Assembly (NCBI RefSeq): GCF_016907925.1
Contig: NZ_JAFBCZ010000008.1
Location: forward strand, 1-64,000
Reading direction: 5' to 3'
DNA: 64,000 nucleotides
Source: Herpetosiphon giganteus
GTDB taxonomy: Bacteria > Chloroflexota > Chloroflexia > Chloroflexales > Herpetosiphonaceae
The notes beneath the pieces are model-generated. The model did not search any database. It worked only from the letters and a program-made list of their open reading frames with translations, and was not told where the DNA came from. This document shows, one piece after another, positions 1-7,155 of the stretch; position 1 is the stretch's first letter; each line of letters opens with the position of its first letter. The translations under genes and the position numbers were made by a program.

Positions 1-90
1 ATCACGTGGAAACTCCCTGCCTTTCGGACGCTTGACTATGAACGGGTTGTCGTCCCATTGCCCGTTCTTGGGCTGGATGTCATGCAGTAA
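1..90 (+). CDS. C-terminal fragment of an unidentified protein (cut by window edge)
   Basis: Frame 1 is open from the first base to a TAA at 88-90 and gives 29 residues ending in GLDVMQ. The composition is protein-like, with several aliphatic beta-type stretches (VVVPLPVLGL). The stop falls immediately before an intergenic repeat fragment (from about 91), as for other genes in this window. Frame 2 is also open here but runs into the repeat, so frame 1 is preferred. The product cannot be identified from so short a tail. Confidence 0.4.
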   Translation: MTWKLPAFRTLDYERVVVPLPVLGLDVMQ

Positions 91-160
91 GGGGGCTGGG
101 GGTGAGGGCATGAAACATGTTGCCAACCGAATGAACCATTACATATAGCCTAGCGCCAAT
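91..160. repeat. Fragment of the paired-hairpin intergenic repeat (family A) with its flank
   Basis: The G-rich end of repeat family A (GGGGGCTGGGGGTGAGGG) lies at about 92-109. It is followed by the flank CCAACCGAATGAACCATTAC, which recurs in nearly the same form after the copy near 34.1 kb and in reverse before the copy near 54.9 kb. The recurrence suggests that the flank belongs to the repeat unit. There is no coding signal here. Confidence 0.6.
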
Positions 161-167
161 TAACGAG

Positions 168-959
168 TTAGCGAATGCCAATGCACACTTGATAGATGAA
201 ATACCAGGCGATTGGCTGTGGGCCAATAAGATCATGGGCTGCTTGTTTAAGCTGATCAAAGCCAAGCTCTTGCTCGGTTAGAGTGCCATTTTTAAGATGA
301 TAGTGATAGCCGCTGCTCAGAATTAGGTCGATAAAGCGCTGCGCAGCGCCATATTCGCAATGATGCAGCGTCAGTTCTAGCGTATGTTGAAAGAGGCCAC
401 TTGCCTGCATCCGCTGGCGATGCTGCTTATCCCAGCCTGGATGGTCTGCTGGGGTGGCGCGACGTTCAATCAGTTGCTCAAAACGCTGATCGACCTGCTG
501 GAAAATCTGATCGAGTTCCCAATGAATCGTTGGCGGCCAATGATAGTCGTAGGCAGCAAAAACACCGCCGGGTCGCAGAATACGGGCAATTTCGGCCAAA
601 GTTGAGTTTGGTTCCATCCAATGTAGGGCTTGGGCACAGGTCACAATATCGGCACTACTCGAATCGATGCCTGTTTGATGGCCAACTCCAGCCTGATAGC
701 TGATGCAGGAATCGGCTGCGAGCTTGCTGATAGCCACGTTGCGCATATCAGCACTCGGCTCGATGCCAATCACCCGCTCAGCACGTTCAGCCCAGATTAT
801 CGTTGAGCGCCCAGTACCACAGCCCAAATCCACGACCAACGCTGGGCGAGGCGTATGGCTGAGCTGCGTCAAAAGATCGACAAGGACAACTGGTGCTGTC
901 GGACGAGCTTGATCATAACGGCTCGCTTCATCAACCCAGACTATGCTCGAATCAGTCAT
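168..959 (-). CDS. Class I SAM-dependent methyltransferase
   Basis: A 263-residue cytoplasmic protein with a Rossmann-type methyltransferase core. Motif I is VVDLGCGTGRST at about residues 42-53, followed by the acidic end of beta-2 (VIGIEPS) and the post-core LRPGGVFAAYDY region typical of the methyltransf_11/25 families. The substrate cannot be deduced. The start at 959 is supported by a GAGGG ribosome site seven bases upstream on the minus strand. It stands alone: repeats separate it from argS, and the preceding fragment is on the other strand. The family includes small-molecule and quinone-type methyltransferases, so no specific function is assigned. Confidence 0.85.
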   Translation of the reverse strand: MTDSSIVWVDEASRYDQARPTAPVVLVDLLTQLSHTPRPALVVDLGCGTGRSTIIWAERAERVIGIEPSADMRNVAISKLAADSCISYQAGVGHQTGIDSSSADIVTCAQALHWMEPNSTLAEIARILRPGGVFAAYDYHWPPTIHWELDQIFQQVDQRFEQLIERRATPADHPGWDKQHRQRMQASGLFQHTLELTLHHCEYGAAQRFIDLILSSGYHYHLKNGTLTEQELGFDQLKQAAHDLIGPQPIAWYFIYQVCIGIR

Positions 960-1057
960 TGAAAGCCCTCTTTGAACATTGATCTACGAAGCGCGATTGA
1001 TTTTGGGCTATCTCGCTAAGTTCCCATTGGATCAGGCCCGATTTTTAACGTAGAGTT

Positions 1058-1217
1058 TTTTAACCACGAAGCGCACGAAGAGCGCGTAACGTTGAACTTG
1101 AGCAATTTCCCCCAAGTACAATAGCCAACAGCCAAGAGCCAAGAGCTTCAGCCTTCGTGATCTTCGCGTTCTTCGCGGTTTCAATTCTTCGTGTCCTTCG
1201 TGCGCTTCGTGGATCGG
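1058..1217. repeat. Intergenic repeat mosaic (CTTCGTG-type and AGCCAATAGCC-type)
   Basis: This segment between the methyltransferase and argS holds two stretches of a 9-10 base periodic motif of the form CTTCGTGNTCTTCG. One is in reverse at 1058-1084 and one forward at 1146-1217, with tandem AGCCAA/AGAGCC units between them (about 1120-1150). The same motifs recur in most other long intergenic gaps of the window. No gene or promoter is evident. Confidence 0.7.
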
Positions 1218-1221
1218 TTTT

Positions 1222-2997
1222 TTACATCCGTTCGGGAGCGGCGATTGAGAGCAAACTTAGGCCGTTGCGTAAGGCTTGGGCCGTAGCTGCCACGATATGG
1301 CCGCGCGCAACCCGCAATTCGGGCGTTTCGGCTTTGAGCACCGAGCATGCATCGTAGAAAGCCGAGAAGGCGCGAGCGGTGGCATACAGCCAATCGGCTA
1401 CCACAAATGGCGCATAACGTGCAGCTGCTTCTTCAATAATTTGCGGCAAACGGGCTAACTCTTTGAGCAAGCCAGTTTCGGCAGGGTGGCTTAGCAAGCT
1501 ACCATCGTAGCTGGCGGGCAACTCGCCAAAATCGCGCAAAATCGAGCAGCAGCGGGCATGCATATATTGCAAATAGGGCGAACTATTGCCCTCAAAGGCC
1601 AACATGCGATCCCAATCGACGGTGATATTGCGCTTGGTATCTTGGTACAAATCGTTGTACATCACTGCGCCAACCCCAACTTGCTCAGCCACATGATCAA
1701 TCAAATCGGCGGTAAGTTGGGTTTTACCTTCGCTCATTTTTTGCTCAATCAGCGCCTTGGCCCGGTTGCGGGCTTCATCAAGCAAGGTTTCGAGGTAAAT
1801 CATATTGCCCTTGCGGGTGGAAAGTGGCTGACCCTGCGCATCAAAGACCGTGCCAAACGAAATATGAATTAATTCAGCATCGGTATAGCCCAAGGCTTTG
1901 CTAATGGCAAAAGTTTGGCGAAAATGCAATTCTTGGGGCTGGCCCACGATATAAATCATTGCATCGGGATTATAGGTTTGCTCGCGATATTTGATCGTAG
2001 CAATATCGCGGGTAATGTAGAGCGTGCCACCATCGGAGCGCTGAATCAAAAAGGTTGGTAATTTTTTGCCGCGATGGTCGGGCAAATCTTTGACAATAAT
2101 TGCTTTGCCATCACGCTCAGCAAGCTCGCTCTCGCCTGCATCGCTGATGATTTCATCCAGCATATCTTTGTAAAAACTTTCGCCATGCTGCACATCAAAT
2201 TGCACGCCCAAGCGATCATAATTGGGCTGATTGGCGGTTTTGGTCAGATCAACCATCCATTGCCACAGCTCAATCGCTTGGGGATCGCCTTGCTCTAATT
2301 TGAGCGACCAAGCCCGCGCTTCATCGTCTAAATCAACCTCAGCATCGGGATCATAATCGGCATCATCGGGATTTGCACCCTTCATCAGCAAATTGTAACG
2401 TTTGTATTGCTCTTCGATTGCCGCCAAAACGGCTTCGCCTTCGCCTTCGGGCTTGCCAAAGCGAATCGTCGCGGCAATATTAACCCCGAATTGCTTGCCG
2501 TAATCGCCCAGGTGATTATCGCGAATCACTTCGTAGCCAAGCCGTTGGTAGAGATTGGCAATTGCTTGGCCGATGATGGTTGAGCGAATATGGCCAACGT
2601 GCATGCGTTTGGCGATGTTGGGCGATGAATATTCGACAATCACTTTGCGCTGATTGCCTTTGCTGCTGCTGCCGTAGGTTGCGCCGCCAGCCTGAACATC
2701 GGCCAATACGGCTTTGGCAAAAGCTTGGGGATTGAGATTGAAATTAACATATGGGCCAGAAACCGTTGCGCTAGCCACCAAACTATCGGGCGCAAATTGC
2801 AGCGCGGCGGCTAATTCTTGGGCAACTTGAGCCGGATTGCTGCCACGGGTTTTGGCAGAACGAAAACATGGCAACGCTAAATCAGCCTGCACGCCAGCAG
2901 CTTTGGGAGCGCCTAAATCAATATCGGCAGCGTTAATTAAATTGGTGGCAAGCAAGGCCTCGCGAATGGCTTGCTCGAAGCGAGCAAAGGTATACAT
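1222..2997 (-). CDS. argS: Arginyl-tRNA synthetase
   Basis: A 591-residue class I synthetase that charges tRNA-Arg with arginine using ATP. The N-terminal additional domain (about 1-100) precedes the catalytic core. The HIGH-like motif is in SSPNIAKRMHVGHIRST, and the ArgRS-type KMSKS replacement is in PLSTRKGNMIYLE. The C-terminal helical DALR anticodon domain covers roughly 460-591 and ends in LLSIAAPERM. The length is normal for the family. The ATG at 2997 is the only start that keeps the conserved N-terminus (MYTFARFEQAIREALL). It appears monocistronic, lying upstream of a repeat mosaic. Confidence 0.97.
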   Translation of the reverse strand: MYTFARFEQAIREALLATNLINAADIDLGAPKAAGVQADLALPCFRSAKTRGSNPAQVAQELAAALQFAPDSLVASATVSGPYVNFNLNPQAFAKAVLADVQAGGATYGSSSKGNQRKVIVEYSSPNIAKRMHVGHIRSTIIGQAIANLYQRLGYEVIRDNHLGDYGKQFGVNIAATIRFGKPEGEGEAVLAAIEEQYKRYNLLMKGANPDDADYDPDAEVDLDDEARAWSLKLEQGDPQAIELWQWMVDLTKTANQPNYDRLGVQFDVQHGESFYKDMLDEIISDAGESELAERDGKAIIVKDLPDHRGKKLPTFLIQRSDGGTLYITRDIATIKYREQTYNPDAMIYIVGQPQELHFRQTFAISKALGYTDAELIHISFGTVFDAQGQPLSTRKGNMIYLETLLDEARNRAKALIEQKMSEGKTQLTADLIDHVAEQVGVGAVMYNDLYQDTKRNITVDWDRMLAFEGNSSPYLQYMHARCCSILRDFGELPASYDGSLLSHPAETGLLKELARLPQIIEEAAARYAPFVVADWLYATARAFSAFYDACSVLKAETPELRVARGHIVAATAQALRNGLSLLSIAAPERM

Positions 2998-3062
2998 TTT
3001 TAAAACTCCAATTGGTTAATTGCTAGCGGCAGTATAGCCGAAAAGACCTATTTTAGCCGATC

Positions 3063-3091
3063 AAAAAGCACCCATCGTCGTCGATGAGTGC
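3063..3091 (-). terminator. Rho-independent terminator of the dienelactone hydrolase gene
   Basis: Read on the minus strand, a 10-bp stem with one mismatch (GCACTCATCG paired with CGATGGGTGC, four-base loop) is followed directly by TTTTT. It lies 30 bases downstream of the hydrolase stop codon and before argS, so it separates two same-strand genes. Confidence 0.75.
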
Positions 3092-3120
3092 GCGCAGAAA
3101 AAGCTGCTGGATGCTATCGA

Positions 3121-4095
3121 CTAGACCAAATATTGCTTAAACCAAGCCAGCGTTTCAGCCCACGCTGCTTGGGCAGCCTCTGCATTATACCGCTGACCAG
3201 TATCATTATGAAAAGCGTGATTTACGCCAGAATAGATTTCTTTGCGATAGACTTTATTATTCTGCTGCATTGCTGCTTCAACATCGGCCACAGTGCTGGT
3301 AATGCGATCATCATCTTCGGCGTAAATCGCCAAGACTGGCGCATTGATTTTGGGAATTTCGCTGCTTGGCACTGGCGGGCCGTAGAAGGGCACGGCGGCT
3401 TTTAATTCGGGCATGCCTGCTGCGACCAACCACGTAACCCCGCCGCCAAAGCAAAAACCAACCATACCAACCTTGCTGGTATCGGCAAAAGCTTGGGTTT
3501 TGAGATACTCGACCCCAGCCTTGAAATCGGCCACATGGCGCTCTGGTGGCGCACCGCTCAGCAAACCGGGCACGCTATCGGCATCGGTAATGCTGGCCGT
3601 GCCACCTTCGCGCGAAAGCAAATCGAGCGCCAAGCCAACATAGCCAGCCTTGGCGACGCGCCGCGCGACATCTTGAATATGTGGCGTAAGCCCACGGTTT
3701 TCGTGGCAGACCAACACGACCGGAAACGGGCCAGCACCAACTGGCTGAGCCAAATAGGCCATTAATTGGGCATCGCCGCCAGCAAACTCGACCATTGCCG
3801 CTTTGACCGCCGGATCATTTTCGGCAACGCTGTTGGGCACGCTGCCCGTGGTGCTAGCAGTAGTTGGAGTAGCTTCAAGCGCAGCGGCAGCGGTTGCAGT
3901 TGGGGCAGTGGTGGGGTTTGGCGCACTCGTCGCAGTTGCAGGCGTAGCGGGATCACCACAGGCAGCCAATAATTGGGTGGCGACCACAAGCCCGGTAATG
4001 CCTGCGATCTTCTTCAAGGCCTGTCGCCGCGTCAGCAACCCTTCCTGATAATCTTCGACGAACTCATCAACCAAATACTGTTGTAAATGATTCAT
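3121..4095 (-). CDS. Exported dienelactone hydrolase family protein
   Basis: A 324-residue alpha/beta hydrolase. The N-terminus carries a twin-arginine motif (TRRQALKKIAG, about 23-33) followed by a hydrophobic segment and a lipobox (LLAAC), then a Thr/Pro/Ala-rich linker to about residue 90. It is probably a Tat-exported, lipid-anchored enzyme. The catalytic triad of the dienelactone hydrolase family is visible: Cys in GFCFGGG, Asp in YAEDDDR and His in GVNHAFH. The start at 4095 has GAGGA 8 bases upstream. The natural substrate is unknown; the family cleaves ester or lactone bonds. Its own terminator follows, so it is likely transcribed alone. Confidence 0.88.
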   Translation of the reverse strand: MNHLQQYLVDEFVEDYQEGLLTRRQALKKIAGITGLVVATQLLAACGDPATPATATSAPNPTTAPTATAAAALEATPTTASTTGSVPNSVAENDPAVKAAMVEFAGGDAQLMAYLAQPVGAGPFPVVLVCHENRGLTPHIQDVARRVAKAGYVGLALDLLSREGGTASITDADSVPGLLSGAPPERHVADFKAGVEYLKTQAFADTSKVGMVGFCFGGGVTWLVAAGMPELKAAVPFYGPPVPSSEIPKINAPVLAIYAEDDDRITSTVADVEAAMQQNNKVYRKEIYSGVNHAFHNDTGQRYNAEAAQAAWAETLAWFKQYLV

Positions 4096-4215
4096 CGGGC
4101 ATCCTCATACACTAAATGCTTGCCATATCTCAGTCTACGCTTGTTTTGGTCCCAACGGATGGCTGCAAAGATGAGGATTTATTAATTTCATTTACTTTTT
4201 TAGCATTTAGAAGTT

Positions 4216-4349
4216 CCCTCACCCCTAACCCCCTCTCCCACTGAACGCGGGCGAGGGGGAGCCGACCGTTTTTCACCATGAATTGTGGTAAAACCACCAT
4301 GAAAAAGCCCCTCGCTCATCGAATGGGCGAGGGGCTTGGGGTGAGGGGC
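4216..4349. repeat. Paired-hairpin intergenic repeat, family A
   Basis: One of about seven nearly full-length copies in the window. It begins CCCTCACCCCTAACCCCC and ends GGGGCTTGGGGTGAGGGG, so the outer ends are complementary. Each half contains its own GC-rich hairpin (CCCCCTCTCCCA against GGGCGAGGGGG). It fills the gap between the glycine-zipper gene and the hydrolase start, both on the minus strand. Confidence 0.8.
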
Positions 4350-4359
4350 TATATGACAT

Positions 4360-4839
4360 TTAAATCTGAAAGGTGTTGACAAGCTCGATATTGCGTTCGC
4401 GTAGCAGCGTTTCGACTTCGCCTGCTTGGTCGGCATTATCATTATCGATTGCCAAAATCGTTTCGCCATCTTTGAGAGCTTGCTCATAGGAAGCGGCTAA
4501 ATCGTTGCCAAGGCCAATTTGGCTGAACGCGCCAAGCACACCGCCAGCTGCTGCGCCAGCAACAGTCGAGCCAAGAATCCCCGCGCCCAAGGCAGGCCCG
4601 ATGCCAGGAATTGCAAATGACATTAAGCCAGCCACAACCCCCACAACGCTACCAGCAGTTACGCCCGCAGCCGCTCCAGCAGCCACATCAGTGCGATCTT
4701 TTTCGGCTTCGACGGTTTGTTCCGAGGCATACAACACCCCAATATCATCGGGCTTAACTTGGGCTTGTTGCAATTGGGCCATCAGACCATCAAGCGCGGT
4801 GCGATCTGTCAAAATACCCATAACGCGATAGCGGGCCAT
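4360..4839 (-). CDS. Glycine-zipper general-stress-type protein
   Basis: A 159-residue protein. The N-terminal part (YRVMGILTDRTALDGLMAQL) resembles the general stress protein 17M/YflT-like fold. The central 55-110 region is a run of Gly/Ala with small-xxx-small spacing (AGAAAGVTAGSVVGVVAG and similar), as in glycine-zipper domains that associate with membranes. A short alpha/beta C-terminus follows (ETILAIDNDNADQAGEVETLL). The start at 4839 is fixed by AAGGAG nine bases upstream. The family is linked to stress adaptation, but no reaction is known. It is divergent from the NicO transporter and separated by a 94-base gap. Confidence 0.7.
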   Translation of the reverse strand: MARYRVMGILTDRTALDGLMAQLQQAQVKPDDIGVLYASEQTVEAEKDRTDVAAGAAAGVTAGSVVGVVAGLMSFAIPGIGPALGAGILGSTVAGAAAGGVLGAFSQIGLGNDLAASYEQALKDGETILAIDNDNADQAGEVETLLRERNIELVNTFQI

Positions 4840-4918
4840 GATTCAATCTCCTTGTAGTAAAAGCTACGTTCGTTGTTGGCAAGGGCTATGCCATGGCTCA
4901 AATGAGCCTGCTTAAATT

Positions 4919-4927
4919 TGTTATCAT
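4919..4927 (+). promoter_or_regulatory. Possible extended -10 of the NicO transporter operon
   Basis: TG-T-TATCAT sits seven bases before the ATG at 4934, with no good -35 match and no Shine-Dalgarno between it and the start. If used, transcription would begin at or near the start codon, giving a leaderless message. This is inference from motif spacing only. Confidence 0.3.
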
Positions 4928-4933
4928 GGGTGT

Positions 4934-6280
4934 ATGAAACGTTGTTTATGCGCATGCTGGCTGCTTGTATTGCTTGCCAGCCAACCACAATCGGCTCAGG
5001 CTCACGCTCTTGATCAGCTTTTTCAAGATATGCGGGTGCAGGTTCAGCCAACCCAAATTGTGCTGACTGTTCACTTAATCGCTGGCCCATTAATTACGCC
5101 ACGCTTGTGGGAACAGCTCGACGCTGATAATTCGCATACGCTTGATCAAACAGAAATTGAGCGCTGGTGTACTGAATTTAATCGCAATTTGGAGCTGGGT
5201 TTTGATCAACAGCCACTGCAATTAAGCCTTTACGAAATAAGTGAATTTCCGATTAACAAAGCCGATTTTATTGGCTCAAATGCGACGAACCTGACCTGGA
5301 CAGTTCAAGCGCCGCTTGGCACAATCACGACAGGCGCGCATCAACTCAACCTCAAATCGAATAATTACCACGATATTAGCGTGGTTGATTGGAGCAAAAC
5401 GCGGGGGCGGGCGGGAATTGTGGCCCAAGAAGCCAGCAGCATGGATTTGCACAGCGCGCAGTTTCCCATTAAATGGCCGAGCGCTTTTCGGAGCGATGGC
5501 GCGATTGCCTTGCCAAGCGCCGAACCAACAGCAGCCCAAACCCAACCAAACTCAAGCCTTGTGGCTCGTTTGCAAACTGGCGATAGCTCGTTTGGCTTAA
5601 TCGCGGCAACGCTTGGGCTAGCCTTTGGCTTTGGGGCGGCCCACGCCTTGCAACCTGGCCATGGCAAAACCTTGGTTGCCGCCTATTTGGTCGGCAGTCG
5701 CGGCACAATTCGCCAAGCAACCATGCTTGGGGCAATCGTTACGCTGACGCATACCGCAAGCGTTTTTGCGCTGGGCGGCTTGATGTTGCTGTTCAGTGCC
5801 TGGGTTACCCCGGAACGCTTTGTGCCAATTCTCACCTTGATCTCTGGGGTTTTAGTGGCTGGTTTGGGCGTGCGCATGCTCTGGGAACGGGTGCACGCCC
5901 TCCGTTCTGGCAACCAAGGCCATGCTCATGGTGGGCTTTTTCACAGCCATGCCGATGGCGCAGCAGGCCATAGCCATGTGAGCAACCGCAAATTGCTGGG
6001 CTTGGGCATTTCGGGCGGTTTGGTGCCGTGCCCAGAAGCCTTGGTAATTATGATTGTAGCGGCGACGCTTGGGCGGATTGGCCTTGGCTTTGCCATGATT
6101 ATTTCGTTTAGCGCAGGCTTGGCAGCAGTATTAATTGGGATTGGGATTGTGCTTGTGACACTTGGCTCACGGTTGATCAAACTGAGCCAGCCAGAAGCGC
6201 GCTGGGTGCGTTGGTTGCCAATCGCTAGCGCTGGCGTGGTGACATTGCTTGGGATTGGGCTTATGCTACAAACATTCTAA
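4934..6280 (+). CDS. NicO-family nickel/cobalt transporter with exported EF-hand domain
   Basis: A 448-residue membrane protein. A signal peptide (1-23) leads into an extracytoplasmic domain of about 180 residues. This domain contains a canonical EF-hand loop at 63-74 (DADNSHTLDQTE, ligands D63, D65, S67, T69, D71, E74). The membrane part starts near 215 and shows both NicO/RcnA hallmarks, HALQPGHGKTLVAAYL and SGGLVPCPEAL. A His-rich cytoplasmic loop between them (GHAHGGLFHSHADGAAGHSH) is expected to bind Ni or Co. RcnA-type members export these metals; the direction here is not proven. It heads a run with three downstream genes, 20 bases ahead of the next. Confidence 0.88.
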   Translation: MKRCLCACWLLVLLASQPQSAQAHALDQLFQDMRVQVQPTQIVLTVHLIAGPLITPRLWEQLDADNSHTLDQTEIERWCTEFNRNLELGFDQQPLQLSLYEISEFPINKADFIGSNATNLTWTVQAPLGTITTGAHQLNLKSNNYHDISVVDWSKTRGRAGIVAQEASSMDLHSAQFPIKWPSAFRSDGAIALPSAEPTAAQTQPNSSLVARLQTGDSSFGLIAATLGLAFGFGAAHALQPGHGKTLVAAYLVGSRGTIRQATMLGAIVTLTHTASVFALGGLMLLFSAWVTPERFVPILTLISGVLVAGLGVRMLWERVHALRSGNQGHAHGGLFHSHADGAAGHSHVSNRKLLGLGISGGLVPCPEALVIMIVAATLGRIGLGFAMIISFSAGLAAVLIGIGIVLVTLGSRLIKLSQPEARWVRWLPIASAGVVTLLGIGLMLQTF

Positions 6281-6300
6281 ATTTCTAGCAGGAGCATTGT

Positions 6301-7155
6301 ATGGCGTTGATTGTTGTGGTTGGGGGAGCCGACACTGGGCGCGCTCCGATGGGTGCTGTCTTGTTGCGCCGTTTGTTGCTGGAAACGCACCCAACATGGC
6401 AAATTGAATCAGCAGGCGTTTTGGGCCACGATGGCGATACGTGGCAACCAGAGGCCCGCATGGCCTTGGAGCACCTCAATGCCACACCGCCGGCTCACAC
6501 TGCCCGCTCGCTCAGCCCAGCACTTGCAATGCAGGCCGATTTGTTGCTGGCAGTTGATCGCGGGGTTGGGCGGGCCTTGGAGCTGCAATACCCTGATGGG
6601 CGTTGGCAAGCGCTGCCCGATTTGGCCGAATCGGCGCGCGAGGTGCTTGATCCATTTCGCATGACGCTTGATGCATGGCTGATTTATGGCCGTGAGCTTG
6701 AGCATCAATTGAAAGTTTCGTTAAGCAAAATTATCGCCTATTGCCAAGGCGAAACGCTTGCGCCAAGCAATGCTCCCGTTAGTGTTGAAGCAGTAACCCA
6801 GCCAATCGCCAGCCCTGTCGAGCTTGGCTCCGAGGTGCATCCGGCCTATCGACGCTTGCATATTTTGGCCTTTGGCATTGCAGGCATTCCCGAAGTGGTT
6901 GATTGGGCCAAGGCGCGGAATAGTTTACGCGAGGCCATGCAAAGCTTCGCCAATCATCTCGCTGCCAGTGCTGGCCCCAGCGATTTGCGGCCTGCGGCGT
7001 TGGCAATGCTGGGCGGGGTTTTGGGCGCTGGCAGCGATCCACTCAGCAGCAATCAATTGGTCATTTTGCGCGAAATTGTTGGGCGGGTGGCCCAAACCCT
7101 CGATCCCCAAGATTTGGCTGGTTTAGCAGGAGCAATCGGGCGGTGGCAGAGCTAA
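6301..7155 (+). CDS. Degenerate low-molecular-weight tyrosine phosphatase-like protein with C-terminal extension
   Basis: A 284-residue protein. Residues 1-150 follow the LMW protein tyrosine phosphatase/arsenate reductase fold, with a P-loop-like VVVGGADTGRAPMGA and the family's late DPF motif at D117-P118. In the CX5R signature the nucleophilic Cys is Gly8 while Arg14 is kept; the second loop Cys is also Gly. It therefore cannot work as a normal phosphatase and may bind a phosphorylated ligand instead. Residues 165-284 are a helical region I do not recognise. CAGGAG precedes the ATG. Its 3' end overlaps the nuclease gene by 13 bases, suggesting coupled translation. Confidence 0.75.
   Translation: MALIVVVGGADTGRAPMGAVLLRRLLLETHPTWQIESAGVLGHDGDTWQPEARMALEHLNATPPAHTARSLSPALAMQADLLLAVDRGVGRALELQYPDGRWQALPDLAESAREVLDPFRMTLDAWLIYGRELEHQLKVSLSKIIAYCQGETLAPSNAPVSVEAVTQPIASPVELGSEVHPAYRRLHILAFGIAGIPEVVDWAKARNSLREAMQSFANHLAASAGPSDLRPAALAMLGGVLGAGSDPLSSNQLVILREIVGRVAQTLDPQDLAGLAGAIGRWQS

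Noticed and set aside
4200-4487. Minus-strand open frame over the family A copy downstream of the glycine-zipper gene
   Set aside because: It spans the repeat and overlaps the real gene in another frame.
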